Origin: an uncultured Lachnospiraceae bacterium
GTDB taxonomy: Bacteria; Bacillota; Clostridia; Lachnospirales; Lachnospiraceae
Reading direction: 5' to 3'
NCBI GenBank assembly: GCA_902783375.1
Contig: CACZQN010000031.1
Coordinates: 62,001-126,000, forward strand
Length of the DNA stretch: 64,000 nt
Shown: one piece after another, positions 28,602 to 37,272 of the stretch
How positions within the stretch are numbered: the stretch's first letter is position 1
Layout of the letters: the number at the start of each line of letters is the position of its first letter
Notes under the pieces: model-generated
The model's input: only the letters and a program-made list of their open reading frames with translations
Database searches by the model: none
What the model was told of the DNA's origin: nothing
Program-made: the position numbers and the translations under genes

Positions 28602-28626
28602 GGCACGGGTAGTTATTGCCCGTGCC
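28602..28626 (+). other. Intercistronic hairpin
   Basis: GGCACGGG/CCCGTGCC arms with a 9-base loop between the oxidoreductase and isomerase genes. No T-run follows, so it is more likely an mRNA-stabilising or processing element than a terminator. It would let the first gene be expressed more than the second. Confidence 0.5.
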
Positions 28627-28656
28627 TTGCTGATATCAGAAAAGGAGTGATGTATC

Positions 28657-29520
28657 ATGAAAAAACTGAACGTCCAGATGTATTCTCTGGGTCATGACAA
28701 CAACGATCCATTTATCAAGAGCTTTGAGACCCTCGCATCCTTTGGTTACACCGGCGTGGAGTTTGCAGGCTCCAACTATGATGGCCTTTCTGTGGAGGAT
28801 ATGAAGGCAGCTCTTGCGAATGCAGGACTTGAGGCTGTTTCCTCCCATGTGCAGCTTGCAAAAATGGAAGAGGATATTCCTTATATGGCAGCACTCGGCG
28901 CGAAGATGATCATCTGCCCGATGCATGCCTTCAAGGGCGTTGATGAGGCGAAGCGTTTTGCAGAGATGCTGAACAAGTATGGCAAGATCGCAGCGGAGTA
29001 TGGCATGAAGGTTGGTTATCATAACCATACCCAGGAGTTCTGGCCGACAGAAGGAAAGCCGGTACTGGACTATGTGATCGAGAATACCGATCCTGCCCTG
29101 GTAGGTTTCCAGCTTGACTGCGGATGGTGCTCCTGCGCTGGAATCAATCCGGTAGACTATATCAATAAGTTCCCGGGCAGATTCATGGCGATCCATGTCA
29201 AAGAGAATAACAGGGCGATGGGACCGGAAGAACCTCATTCCATGGACGAGCCGAACGGCGGCAGACCGCCGATGAAGTTTGATGAGAACGGCAAGCCGAT
29301 CTTCCCGCCGGAATTCCTGGCAAAGATGGAAGAGAGAAATAAGCTGAACTGCGCAACCGGTGAAGGTATCGTAGACTGGAAAGCTGTGAAGGCTGCCGCA
29401 GACGCACAGTCCACGACCGGCGACATCCTCTACATCGTAGAGCGTGAAGCAAACTACGGCGGACTTGACCGCCTCACCTGCCTGAAGGCAGATGCTGCAT
29501 GGTGCCTGGCGAATCTGTAA
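28657..29520 (+). CDS. Sugar phosphate isomerase/epimerase (xylose isomerase-like TIM barrel)
   Basis: 287 residues of the AP-endonuclease-2-like TIM barrel. Probable metal ligands are the Glu in GVEFAG (about 36), the His/Glu of GYHNHTQEFW (about 121-130), the Asp of FQLDCGWC and the His of AIHVKEN (about 185). Family members include inosose dehydratase, keto-sugar epimerases and the hydratases that act on 3-keto-glucosides. GAGTGATG-type ribosome-binding site AAAGGAG lies before the ATG. Operon partner of the oxidoreductase upstream, so it probably acts on that enzyme's keto product. Confidence 0.88.
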   Translation: MKKLNVQMYSLGHDNNDPFIKSFETLASFGYTGVEFAGSNYDGLSVEDMKAALANAGLEAVSSHVQLAKMEEDIPYMAALGAKMIICPMHAFKGVDEAKRFAEMLNKYGKIAAEYGMKVGYHNHTQEFWPTEGKPVLDYVIENTDPALVGFQLDCGWCSCAGINPVDYINKFPGRFMAIHVKENNRAMGPEEPHSMDEPNGGRPPMKFDENGKPIFPPEFLAKMEERNKLNCATGEGIVDWKAVKAAADAQSTTGDILYIVEREANYGGLDRLTCLKADAAWCLANL

Positions 29521-29575
29521 AGCGGTAAGAAGTCTTCCTGCCGATCGGAAAAACGACAATTCATGATTGATTCAC

Positions 29576-29622
29576 AGCCCAATCTCTGTTAAGATTTGTT
29601 CTGGAACAGAGGTTGGGCTTTT
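29576..29622 (+). terminator. Terminator between isomerase and asnB-like gene
   Basis: 15-bp stem AGCCCAATCTCTGTT/AACAGAGGTTGGGCT (one T-G pair) around a 14-base loop, followed by TTTT. Confidence 0.85.
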
Positions 29623-29656
29623 CAATGCAGAATATTATCTTGCATGGAGGACATGA

Positions 29657-31267
29657 ATGATAACAATTGAGACATATAGAGGGCATATCCGGAACTGGAG
29701 GGCGCTTGGCGCAGAGCTTGGCCTGTGGCAGGAAATGAGACTTGCTGACGGGAGTTATCCGATTCTTGACAGAGAAAAGAGAGAAAAGGACATTCTTGTG
29801 AAGGGGTATGCGGTCTGGGGGAAGGCGCTTCCGGATCACCTGCATGGGATGTTTGCTTTTGCACTGTACGATGACGAAAAAGAGGAACTGTTCTGTGCGA
29901 GAGACCCGTTCGGGACGAAGCTGTTTTACTATGCAAAAACGGATGACGGAAGACTGATCTTCGGGACGATGATCCGGGATATCCTGGCGGACCCGGGATA
30001 TGAGAAGAAACTGAACGAGAAGATGCTGCAGATCTACCTGACACTGACCTATGGTGCCGGCGAGGAGACCTTCTTTGACGGACTTCTGAAACTGATGCCG
30101 GGGCATACCCTGACCCTGAAGGGGACAGGAGTCAGTGAGCATGCGCTGAACCGGTTGGATGGCGACCTTCAGATCGAGCGGTATTTTGCGCCGTCCTATG
30201 CGCCAGATGAGACGAAATCAAAGGAAGCGTGGGCGGATGAGATCCATGAGACGCTGCTGGCTATCATGAAGGAAGTGAAGGAAGCGGACGAGACCTGCCA
30301 TTCCTTCCTGTCCGGCGGCGTGGATTCCTCCTATGTACTGGCAGTTTCAGATGCGGTCGCCGGTGATTCCTGCGGATATGATGATGAGCGGTTTGATGAG
30401 TCACATATTGCGGCAGAGACTGCGAAGATCCTTGGCAGAGAGCACAATATTGCAAAAGTGACGCCGGAGCAGTTCTTCGCGGAAGTTCCTTTTGTGATGG
30501 AGAACATGGAACAGCCGCTTGCGGATGCCTCTGCGATCGTCTTCACGCTTGGCTGTAAGGCGACGGCTGCCATGACGAAGATCTGTTACTCCGGAGAGGG
30601 TGCAGATGAGTTCTTCGGCGGCTACAATATGTACCGCAATGCATCGCGCTACGGGGACAATCTTCCGAACTTCTATGTCGGTAATACGAACATCATGAAG
30701 GAAGAGGAAAAGGAGAGACTGCTTCGCCACTATGATCCTTCCATTCTTCCGATCGATCTGGTAAAGGATATCTATCAGGAGAATGAAGGTCTTGACCCGC
30801 TCACAAGGATGGCGGACGTGGATATCCGGATCTGGCTTGAGGGAGACATCTACCTGAATGTCGATAAGATGAGCACGGCCGCGGGGCTGGAGATCCGCAT
30901 GCCGCTGACGGACCGCAGGATCTTTGATATCGCAAGCCGGATGCCGGCAAATATGAAGGTGGATGAGACACAGAACAAGGTCGCCTTCCGGACGGCTGCG
31001 GCAAAGGTGCTGCCGGAGGAGATCGCCTTCCGCAAGAAGCTTGGCTTTATCGTGCCGATCCGGATCTGGATGGCAGATGCACGTTACAACCAGGATATGG
31101 TGAAGCGCTTCCACAGTGAAGCTGCTGCGAAGTTCTTCAAGGTTGAAGAGATCGACGCCATCTGGAACGAGTATCTCGGCGGCAACTCTGACCTGTGGCG
31201 GAAGCTGTGGACGATCTATACATTCCTCGTGTGGTATGATATCTATTTTGGGGATGAGGCTGCGTAA
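29657..31267 (+). CDS. Asparagine synthetase B homologue without an N-terminal glutaminase Cys
   Basis: 536 residues. The C-terminal synthetase domain is intact: PP-loop LSGGVDSSYV (about 217-226), GEGADEFFGGY (near 315) and YLNVDKMSTAAGLEIRMPL (near 396). The N-terminal Ntn glutaminase domain starts directly at MITIETYRGHIRNW. It keeps the later parts (DHLHGMFAFALYD, CARDPFGTKLFYY) but lacks the opening MCGI strand and Cys2 nucleophile. The enzyme cannot release ammonia from glutamine in the normal way, so free ammonia or a partner is expected. GGAGG lies 6 bases before the ATG and no in-frame upstream start restores the Cys. Expression probably starts after the preceding terminator, but no clear promoter was found. 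Confidence 0.88.
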   Translation: MITIETYRGHIRNWRALGAELGLWQEMRLADGSYPILDREKREKDILVKGYAVWGKALPDHLHGMFAFALYDDEKEELFCARDPFGTKLFYYAKTDDGRLIFGTMIRDILADPGYEKKLNEKMLQIYLTLTYGAGEETFFDGLLKLMPGHTLTLKGTGVSEHALNRLDGDLQIERYFAPSYAPDETKSKEAWADEIHETLLAIMKEVKEADETCHSFLSGGVDSSYVLAVSDAVAGDSCGYDDERFDESHIAAETAKILGREHNIAKVTPEQFFAEVPFVMENMEQPLADASAIVFTLGCKATAAMTKICYSGEGADEFFGGYNMYRNASRYGDNLPNFYVGNTNIMKEEEKERLLRHYDPSILPIDLVKDIYQENEGLDPLTRMADVDIRIWLEGDIYLNVDKMSTAAGLEIRMPLTDRRIFDIASRMPANMKVDETQNKVAFRTAAAKVLPEEIAFRKKLGFIVPIRIWMADARYNQDMVKRFHSEAAAKFFKVEEIDAIWNEYLGGNSDLWRKLWTIYTFLVWYDIYFGDEAA

Positions 31268-31322
31268 GCTTTTTCCGTTTCATAGATGACCTTCTTTGAG
31301 AAGGTACTGGAGTGTGCAGGAG

Positions 31323-31856
31323 ATGGTAGTACTCGAGATCGCTGATGTGAAAGATTTTATGGGAAAGCTCCTTCTGCAGGAGGTCTTCGACAATTTCCTG
31401 GTGGAAGAGGCTGAGATTAAGAAATACGCAACCTTCCGTGTGGATGGTTTTCGCAACCGATCCTGGGATGCGGAAGAGCAGTCTCAGACATCCGGGCAGG
31501 AGGAAGGCCGGGAGGATGAGGATCCGCTGGCAGACCGCTATGTCACCTGGAAGGAACTGCGGCCGACCATCAAGGCACTGATTCAGGATAAAAAGGCACC
31601 TTCGTCCTTTCATATGACGATGATGCTGAACCGGGAGAACCGGAAGAAGATCCTTTCTTCTGCCGGGAATCCGGTTCCTGAGGAGCAGCTTGGCGGCCTT
31701 CTCGTCAATCTCCGGTATGAAGGAAGGACAGCGCTTCTGATCACGGGAACGGCCATGAAGGGATTTTCGCTTGACAGGACACTGGAACAGACCTGGGACC
31801 GTGACCTGCAGGTGTTTTTGAAACACTATGGAATTGCCTGTGAGGTGAAAAGCTGA
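31323..31856 (+). CDS. DUF5721 family protein
   Basis: 177 residues beginning MVVLEIADVKDFMGKLLLQEVFDNFLVEEA, which fits the DUF5721 proteins of Lachnospiraceae. A variable acidic insert (about 55-75) is followed by SSFHMTMMLNRENRKKIL, GLLVNLRYEG and FSLDRTLEQTWD. Function is unknown; it is a soluble, cytoplasmic mixed alpha/beta protein. ATG at 31323 has GGAG 10 bases upstream; a TTG at 31296 is possible. It sits between the asnB-like gene and pyrD with short gaps. Confidence 0.78.
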   Translation: MVVLEIADVKDFMGKLLLQEVFDNFLVEEAEIKKYATFRVDGFRNRSWDAEEQSQTSGQEEGREDEDPLADRYVTWKELRPTIKALIQDKKAPSSFHMTMMLNRENRKKILSSAGNPVPEEQLGGLLVNLRYEGRTALLITGTAMKGFSLDRTLEQTWDRDLQVFLKHYGIACEVKS

Positions 31857-31859
31857 TGC

Positions 31860-31871
31860 CGGTCCTGAACA
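31860..31871 (+). repeat. Recurrent intergenic 12-mer, copy 2
   Basis: CGGTCCTGAACA, 3 bases after the DUF5721 stop codon. Confidence 0.5.
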
Positions 31872-31912
31872 GGTATAGAAGCTGATAGACGAGAAAAGAA
31901 AGGATCTGTTTT

Positions 31913-32830
31913 ATGGCAGAGAGACGTAATCTGCGTGTTGACATTGCCGGTGTAACCCTGAAAAACCCGGTGATGACTGCCTCCGGAACCTTTGGATCCG
32001 GAATTGAATTCATGGATTTCTATGACCTGTCCGAGCTCGGCGGTATTACGACGAAAGGTGTCGCGGATGTTCCCTGGGCAGGGAATCCGACACCGCGTGT
32101 GATGGAGACACCGTCCGGCATGATGAATGCGATCGGGCTCCAGAACCCGGGAATTGATGTCTTTATCGAGAGAGATCTTGCCGCGCTGAAGGATATCGAT
32201 ACGGTCGTCATGGTCAATGTCTGCGGTCACACGGTCGATGAGTATCTGCGGGTTGTCGAACGGCTGGCAGATGAGAAGGTGCCGAAACTGCTGGAAATCA
32301 ATATTTCCTGCCCGAATGTCAAGGCCGGCGGCATTACGTTCGGTACGGTACCGGAGGCGGCATATGAGGTGACGCAGGCAGTCAAGAAGATTGCAAAGCA
32401 GCCGGTGATCATGAAACTCACGCCGAATGTGACCGATATCACGGAGATTGCGAAAGCCTGCGAGGCCGGCGGAGCGGATGGATTGTCCCTGATCAATACG
32501 CTCACCGGCATGAAGATTGACGTCGAGCGAAGAACCTTCGCCCTGGCGAACAAGACAGGCGGTCTTTCGGGACCTGCGATCCGGCCGGTCGCCGTGCGGA
32601 TGGTCTACCAGGTTGCGCATGCCGTGAAGATCCCGATTATCGGAATGGGCGGCATTATGAACGGGAATGATGCACTGGAGTTCCTGATGGCAGGAGCAAG
32701 TGCAGTATCTGTCGGTACGGCGAATTTTCATGATCCGCTTGCAGCAAGAAAGGTCGTCTCGGATATCGAAGCGTACATGGAGCGTCATGATGTGAAGGAT
32801 ATCCGGGAACTGATCGGATGCGTTGGATAA
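31913..32830 (+). CDS. pyrD: Dihydroorotate dehydrogenase, class 1B catalytic subunit
   Basis: 305 residues. Oxidises dihydroorotate to orotate in pyrimidine synthesis. FMN/substrate motifs VTLKNPVMTASGTFGSG (split across 10-27), NISCPNVKAGG with the class 1 active-site Cys, and IGMGGIMNGNDALEFLMAGA near the C-terminus are present. The Cys base and sequence style place it in class 1B, which needs the PyrK electron-transfer subunit for NAD+. No pyrK is next to it. pyrE follows 13 bases downstream. Confidence 0.95.
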   Translation: MAERRNLRVDIAGVTLKNPVMTASGTFGSGIEFMDFYDLSELGGITTKGVADVPWAGNPTPRVMETPSGMMNAIGLQNPGIDVFIERDLAALKDIDTVVMVNVCGHTVDEYLRVVERLADEKVPKLLEINISCPNVKAGGITFGTVPEAAYEVTQAVKKIAKQPVIMKLTPNVTDITEIAKACEAGGADGLSLINTLTGMKIDVERRTFALANKTGGLSGPAIRPVAVRMVYQVAHAVKIPIIGMGGIMNGNDALEFLMAGASAVSVGTANFHDPLAARKVVSDIEAYMERHDVKDIRELIGCVG

Positions 32831-32843
32831 AGGAGGGAGAAAA

Positions 32844-33521
32844 ATGCAGGATTATAAGCAGCAATTCGTTGATTTTATGCTCGGTGCAGGCGTCTTAAAG
32901 TTTGGTGATTTCACATTAAAGAGCGGCAGAAAATCGCCGTTTTTCATGAATGCCGGTGGATATGTGACCGGAACACAGCTGAAGAAGCTGGGAGAATTCT
33001 ACGCAAAGGCGATTCATGATGCATTCGGAGATGACTTCGATGTTCTCTTCGGACCGGCTTACAAGGGGATCCCGCTTGGCGTCGCAACAGCAATTGCCTA
33101 TTCCGATCTCTATGGAAAGGATATCCGCTACTGCTCGAACCGGAAAGAAGCAAAGGATCACGGGGAGACCGGGATTCTGCTTGGCGCAAGCCTGAAAGAC
33201 GGCGATCGTGTCGTGATCATCGAGGATGTGACGACTTCCGGAAAGTCGATCGAGGAGACGTATCCGATCCTGAAGGCACAGGCAGATGTTGTCATCGTCG
33301 GCATGATGGTTTCCCTGAACCGCGCAGAAAAGGGCAAGGGAGAGATCAGCGCACTGAAGGAAATCTCAGAGGTTTATGGCTTCCCGACAGGTGCCATTAT
33401 CACCATGCCGGAGGTTGTCGAATATCTCTACAACCGTGAGGTGGACGGCAAGGTCCTGATTGATGACGAACTGAAGGCCAGAATTGATGCCTATTATGCA
33501 GAATACGGGGCTAAAGATTGA
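32844..33521 (+). CDS. pyrE: Orotate phosphoribosyltransferase
   Basis: 225 residues. Converts orotate and PRPP to OMP. N-terminal FTLKSGRKSPFFMNAGGY (about 22-40), FGPAYKGIPLGVATAIA (near 72) and the PRPP loop VVIIEDVTTSGKS (near 127-139) are intact. The length, about 10 residues longer than the E. coli enzyme, is usual for Clostridia. ATG at 32844 is chosen because GGAGGGAG precedes it; the earlier in-frame start at 32823 overlaps pyrD. Operon with pyrD. Confidence 0.96.
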   Translation: MQDYKQQFVDFMLGAGVLKFGDFTLKSGRKSPFFMNAGGYVTGTQLKKLGEFYAKAIHDAFGDDFDVLFGPAYKGIPLGVATAIAYSDLYGKDIRYCSNRKEAKDHGETGILLGASLKDGDRVVIIEDVTTSGKSIEETYPILKAQADVVIVGMMVSLNRAEKGKGEISALKEISEVYGFPTGAIITMPEVVEYLYNREVDGKVLIDDELKARIDAYYAEYGAKD

Positions 33522-33580
33522 GGTCGATTTACATATTTTGATTTCTTAAAATAACTCGGCTGAATTAAATGAAAAACCAC

Positions 33581-33609
33581 TTTACAAAACAGAGTTCCTG
33601 TCATATACT
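33581..33609 (+). promoter_or_regulatory. Promoter of the MinD/CpaE-like gene
   Basis: TTTACA (33581-33586), 17-base spacer, TATACT (33604-33609), 35 bases before the start codon. Confidence 0.75.
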
Positions 33610-33644
33610 GGAAAACACAATTTGTTTTGCTGAGGTGGTTTATC

Positions 33645-34460
33645 ATGTTGTTATCAGTCTGGAGCAATTCCGCTGTGCGCGCCGGAGTAACTTCGGTAGC
33701 TGCTGCAGTGGGTGTACTGTTGAGTGCCCGGTACGGAGAAAAGGTGTGGCTGGTTGAGAATCACGCACCTTATCGGACCGGGCTTGAGAAGGTGCTGATC
33801 GAAGATCCGGTGAGAACGAGGGCGGGAATCGTTGCGGAGCAGGTTCCCTGGCAGAGGAAAGAATCCTTTTCTCCGTTTACGATGGTGAAGAACGGTGCAG
33901 GATTCTTCTTCCGGATCCCGACACGAAACGGTGGTCTTTTTCTGCGGGAGCGGGAAAACTGCTTCGGGTCCATCGATGGATTTGAGATTGGATTTGCAGA
34001 TATCCTGCAGCAGGGCCTGATGCGGAAGCTGAAAGAACTGCCGGGAACGGTTCTGTTCGACCTGAAGGGAGCGGATTCCCTGACGAGCGGTGATATCCTG
34101 GAGCAGTCTGACCTGGTGCTGGTACTCCTGCCGCCGGACCGCTATGCCATTCAGGAGTATTTTGAGATATGGCATCAGCACCTGCAGGACCGCTGTATCC
34201 TGGTTGCCGATGCGCAGCCCATCTCCTTTGTCTCCACAATCCGGGAGCAGGTGGGGGAGTCGGCACGAATGGTCAGAATCCCGAGAGATGACCGGTTTGC
34301 ACGGATTCTGAAGAACGGCGAACTGGTTCCGTTCCTTGAGGAGAATTACTGGAATATGACCAGAGATGCGCATTATGATCTGATGTGCAGTCTCCGGAAA
34401 CTCTGCGCGTGGATTTACCGGGAAGAACAGGTCTGCCAGGAGACGAGAGGCATCCATTGA
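33645..34460 (+). CDS. Degenerate MinD/CpaE-like P-loop protein
   Basis: 271 residues. The N-terminus LLSVWSNSAVRAGVTSVAAAVGVLLSARYGEKVWLVE has the strand/loop/helix/strand pattern of ParA/MinD/CpaE ATPases. The deviant Walker A (KGGxGKT) reads AVRAGVTS, with Val15 where the ATP-binding Lys should be. LFDLKGADSL (near 140) and DLVLVLLPPDRYAI (near 160) resemble Walker B and the following strand. It probably no longer hydrolyses ATP. Function unknown; CpaE-like proteins localise pilus or secretion machines, but none adjoin it. ATG at 33645 has GAGGTGG upstream. It has its own promoter and runs into queA. Confidence 0.6.
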   Translation: MLLSVWSNSAVRAGVTSVAAAVGVLLSARYGEKVWLVENHAPYRTGLEKVLIEDPVRTRAGIVAEQVPWQRKESFSPFTMVKNGAGFFFRIPTRNGGLFLRERENCFGSIDGFEIGFADILQQGLMRKLKELPGTVLFDLKGADSLTSGDILEQSDLVLVLLPPDRYAIQEYFEIWHQHLQDRCILVADAQPISFVSTIREQVGESARMVRIPRDDRFARILKNGELVPFLEENYWNMTRDAHYDLMCSLRKLCAWIYREEQVCQETRGIH

Positions 34461-34487
34461 ATTTTTAATAAAAGGTTATAGTGATTC

Positions 34488-35528
34488 ATGAAAACAAGTG
34501 ATTTTTATTATGATCTGCCGGAGGAACTGATTGCACAGGACCCGCTGGCGGATCGTTCGTCATCGAGACTGATGACACTGGACGTATCAACTGGAGAGAT
34601 CCGGCACCGGGTGTTCCGGGATATCGTGGAATATCTGCATCCGGGTGACTGTCTCGTGATCAACAATACCCGTGTGATCCCGGCAAGACTCCTTGGCGTG
34701 AAGAAAGATACGGGAGCGAAGATCGAAGTTCTGCTGCTCAAGCGGCTTGGCAAAGACGAATGGGAGACGCTGGTTCGCCCCGGAAAGAAATGCCGGCCCG
34801 GAGCAGAATTGTCCTTTGGGGACGGGCTGCTGACGGCAACCGTGAAGGATGTGCTGGAAGAAGGCAACCGGCTGGTCGAATTCCATTATGACGGGATTTT
34901 CGAAGAGATTCTGGATCAGCTTGGGCAGATGCCGCTGCCGCCCTACATTACCCATCAGCTGCAGGATAAGGAGCGCTACCAGACCGTCTATGCAAAATTT
35001 GAGGGTTCTGCTGCGGCACCGACTGCAGGGCTGCATTTCACAAAGGAACTGCTGCAGGAGATCCGGGATATGGGTGTCCGGATCGCGGAAGTAACTCTGC
35101 ATGTCGGACTCGGGACCTTCCGCCCGGTGAAGGTGGATGATGTGACCGAACACCATATGCACGTAGAATCCTACCAGGTGAATGCAGAAGCGGCCCGGAT
35201 CATCAACGAGACGAAGGCGAACGGTGGCCGTGTGATCTGCGTGGGGACGACCAGCTGCAGAACGGTGGAATCGGCAGCGAATGAAGACGGGACCATCCGC
35301 GTAGAGAACGGCGACACGGGGATCTTTATCTATCCGGGTTACAAGTTTAAGATCATGGATGCCCTGATCACAAACTTCCATCTCCCGGAATCGACACTGA
35401 TCATGCTTGTGGCGGCCTATTCCTCCAGAGAAATGATTCTGAATGCGTATAAGACAGCTGTAGAAGAGCGGTATCGGTTCTTCAGCTTTGGGGATGCGAT
35501 GTTTTTGTACAGGAGTTCGGATGAGTAA
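34488..35528 (+). CDS. queA: S-adenosylmethionine:tRNA ribosyltransferase-isomerase
   Basis: 346 residues. Transfers and isomerises the ribose of SAM onto preQ1 in tRNA, giving epoxyqueuosine. Motifs [14 protein letters not shown] at the start, [12 protein letters not shown] (near 54), LPPYI, GLHFT (near 180) and SRDE-like [16 protein letters not shown] near the C-terminus match the family at normal length. It lies 27 bases after the MinD-like gene. No other queuosine genes are in the window. Confidence 0.96.
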   Translation: MKTSDFYYDLPEELIAQDPLADRSSSRLMTLDVSTGEIRHRVFRDIVEYLHPGDCLVINNTRVIPARLLGVKKDTGAKIEVLLLKRLGKDEWETLVRPGKKCRPGAELSFGDGLLTATVKDVLEEGNRLVEFHYDGIFEEILDQLGQMPLPPYITHQLQDKERYQTVYAKFEGSAAAPTAGLHFTKELLQEIRDMGVRIAEVTLHVGLGTFRPVKVDDVTEHHMHVESYQVNAEAARIINETKANGGRVICVGTTSCRTVESAANEDGTIRVENGDTGIFIYPGYKFKIMDALITNFHLPESTLIMLVAAYSSREMILNAYKTAVEERYRFFSFGDAMFLYRSSDE

Positions 35529-35546
35529 CAATTCTGAAGGGTGCGG

Positions 35547-36491
35547 ATGATGAAAAAGCTCTTGTTTATTTATAACCCGAATGCGGGCCGGGGCAATGTC
35601 CGTCGTTATGTCTCACGGATTGTGGAACATCTGTCTGCTGCCGGCTATCTGATCGCCATCTTTCCAACTGCGAAGCATGGGGATGCCGTGCGGTGGGCCA
35701 GACATTATGCGAAGAAATATGATTTTGTTGTTGCTTCCGGTGGGGATGGGACACTGAATGAAGTGGTCAACGGCATGATGCAGGCGCGCGAGAATGGGGA
35801 TCAGATTCCGCCGCTTGGATATATCCCGGAGGGAACGGTGAATGATTTTGCGACCAGCCGCGCAATTCCCAAGGATGTGACAGAGGCGCTGCAGGTGGTG
35901 ACGAACGGGAATGATGTTCCGACGGATATCGGTTCCTATACGGCTGAAGGAACAGTGAACTACTTCACCTATATTGCCGCGTTCGGAATCTTTACATCTG
36001 CTTCCTATGAGACGCCGCAGGATGCAAAGAATGTTCTTGGAAAGACAGCATATGTACTGGAGGCGATCCGGAGCCTTCAGGTCATCCATCCTTACAGGGT
36101 GACTGTCCGGCATGACGACGTGGAGTTCACGGATGACTTTATCTACGGCATGGTGACGAATTCTACATCTGTAGGAGGCTTTCAGGGACTGACCGGGCCG
36201 GAGGTTCATCTGGATGACGGCCAGTTTGATGTGATTCTTGTCAGGAATCCGCGGAATGCGGCAGATCTGCAGGAGATCATCAATGCGTTTCTGCAGCAGA
36301 GCTATCAGTCGGATAGTGTCTATCATTTCCATAGCGGAGAGATTACCTTCCTATCAGAAGATGAGATCCCATGGACGTTAGACGGTGAGGCAGGAGGTGC
36401 ACACAAAGAGGTGATCGTACACAATCACCAGAAGGCTTTGTCCGTGCGGGTGCCGGGTACGGCTGGTGATGTGATCCCTGCTGTGGAATGA
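35547..36491 (+). CDS. Diacylglycerol/lipid kinase family protein
   Basis: 314 residues with the DAGK catalytic domain: FIYNPNAGRGNVRRY (about 6-20), VVASGGDGTLNEVVNG (nucleotide loop, about 61-76), PEGTVNDFATS (near 95) and the C-terminal GPEVHLDDGQFDV segment (about 213-225). These YegS/DgkB-like enzymes phosphorylate diacylglycerol or related lipids at the membrane face, recycling lipid head-group turnover products. ATG at 35547 is placed 6 bases after AAGGG; a GTG at 35541 and an ATG at 35550 are alternatives. Confidence 0.9.
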   Translation: MMKKLLFIYNPNAGRGNVRRYVSRIVEHLSAAGYLIAIFPTAKHGDAVRWARHYAKKYDFVVASGGDGTLNEVVNGMMQARENGDQIPPLGYIPEGTVNDFATSRAIPKDVTEALQVVTNGNDVPTDIGSYTAEGTVNYFTYIAAFGIFTSASYETPQDAKNVLGKTAYVLEAIRSLQVIHPYRVTVRHDDVEFTDDFIYGMVTNSTSVGGFQGLTGPEVHLDDGQFDVILVRNPRNAADLQEIINAFLQQSYQSDSVYHFHSGEITFLSEDEIPWTLDGEAGGAHKEVIVHNHQKALSVRVPGTAGDVIPAVE

Positions 36492-36501
36492 GAGGTTGCA
36501 G

Positions 36502-37257
36502 ATGACCGATCGGGTTTTGATTTTTGATATCGATGACACCCTTCTTGACTACGAAGCGGCAGAGCGCGGAATCTGGGAGGCGATCTTCCGGGATCATGGT
36601 CTTGCGCTTTCAGAAGATGACTTTCAGCGGAACTGGGCGATCTCCTGGGAGACCTGGAAAGAGGCCGGTATGATGAACATCACCGATCCGGATGTACAGG
36701 CGTCCTATGAGGACAGGTACAGGCAGGCTGTTCTGGCAATGATGGAAGGTGTGCGGGATTATACCGGGATCAGGACGTCTGCAGCGGAACTGGCAGAGCA
36801 GTTTGAAGTGTTCATGAGCCGGCAGTTTACTACCTTTCCGGAGGTAGAACAGGTACTGTGGGATCTGCACCGGGACGGATATCGGCTCTTTCTTGCTTCA
36901 AATGGCCATCAGGAAGTGCAGACCGCAAGGATGGCAGTTTTTGCCGATGTGATCGACGGAATTCTTACCAGTGAACTGGCAGGAATTCCAAAGCCCGGAG
37001 CAGCGTTCTTCAGGGAACTGATGGAGATGATTCAACGGACAGCGGGATGTGCAGGAATCCTGCCGAAGCAATGTCTCTTCATCGGAGATTCGATTCACTC
37101 GGATATGATCGGGGCTCACGCTGCGGGGATGGACACCTGCCTCGTTGACCGGAAAGGAAAGTATCCGGATCTGGAATCACTTCCGGAGGAAGAGCGCGCA
37201 TCCGTCAGGTTCATCGTGAAGGATCTGCGGCAACTGATGACGATCAAAGAACTTTAG
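36502..37257 (+). CDS. HAD family hydrolase (YjjG/YfnB-like)
   Basis: 251 residues. Motif I LIFDIDDTLLDYE (about 6-18), motif II LFLASNGH (near 133), motif III Lys in GIPKPGAAFF, motif IV FIGDSIHSDMIGA. The double Asp-Thr style and SNG in motif II resemble YjjG/YfnB pyrimidine-nucleotide or housecleaning phosphatases. Substrate unknown. AGAGG precedes the ATG; the two neighbours on each side follow within 20 bases, indicating one operon from about 34.5 kb. Confidence 0.88.
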   Translation: MTDRVLIFDIDDTLLDYEAAERGIWEAIFRDHGLALSEDDFQRNWAISWETWKEAGMMNITDPDVQASYEDRYRQAVLAMMEGVRDYTGIRTSAAELAEQFEVFMSRQFTTFPEVEQVLWDLHRDGYRLFLASNGHQEVQTARMAVFADVIDGILTSELAGIPKPGAAFFRELMEMIQRTAGCAGILPKQCLFIGDSIHSDMIGAHAAGMDTCLVDRKGKYPDLESLPEEERASVRFIVKDLRQLMTIKEL

Positions 37258-37272
37258 TGAGGTAAAGGATTC

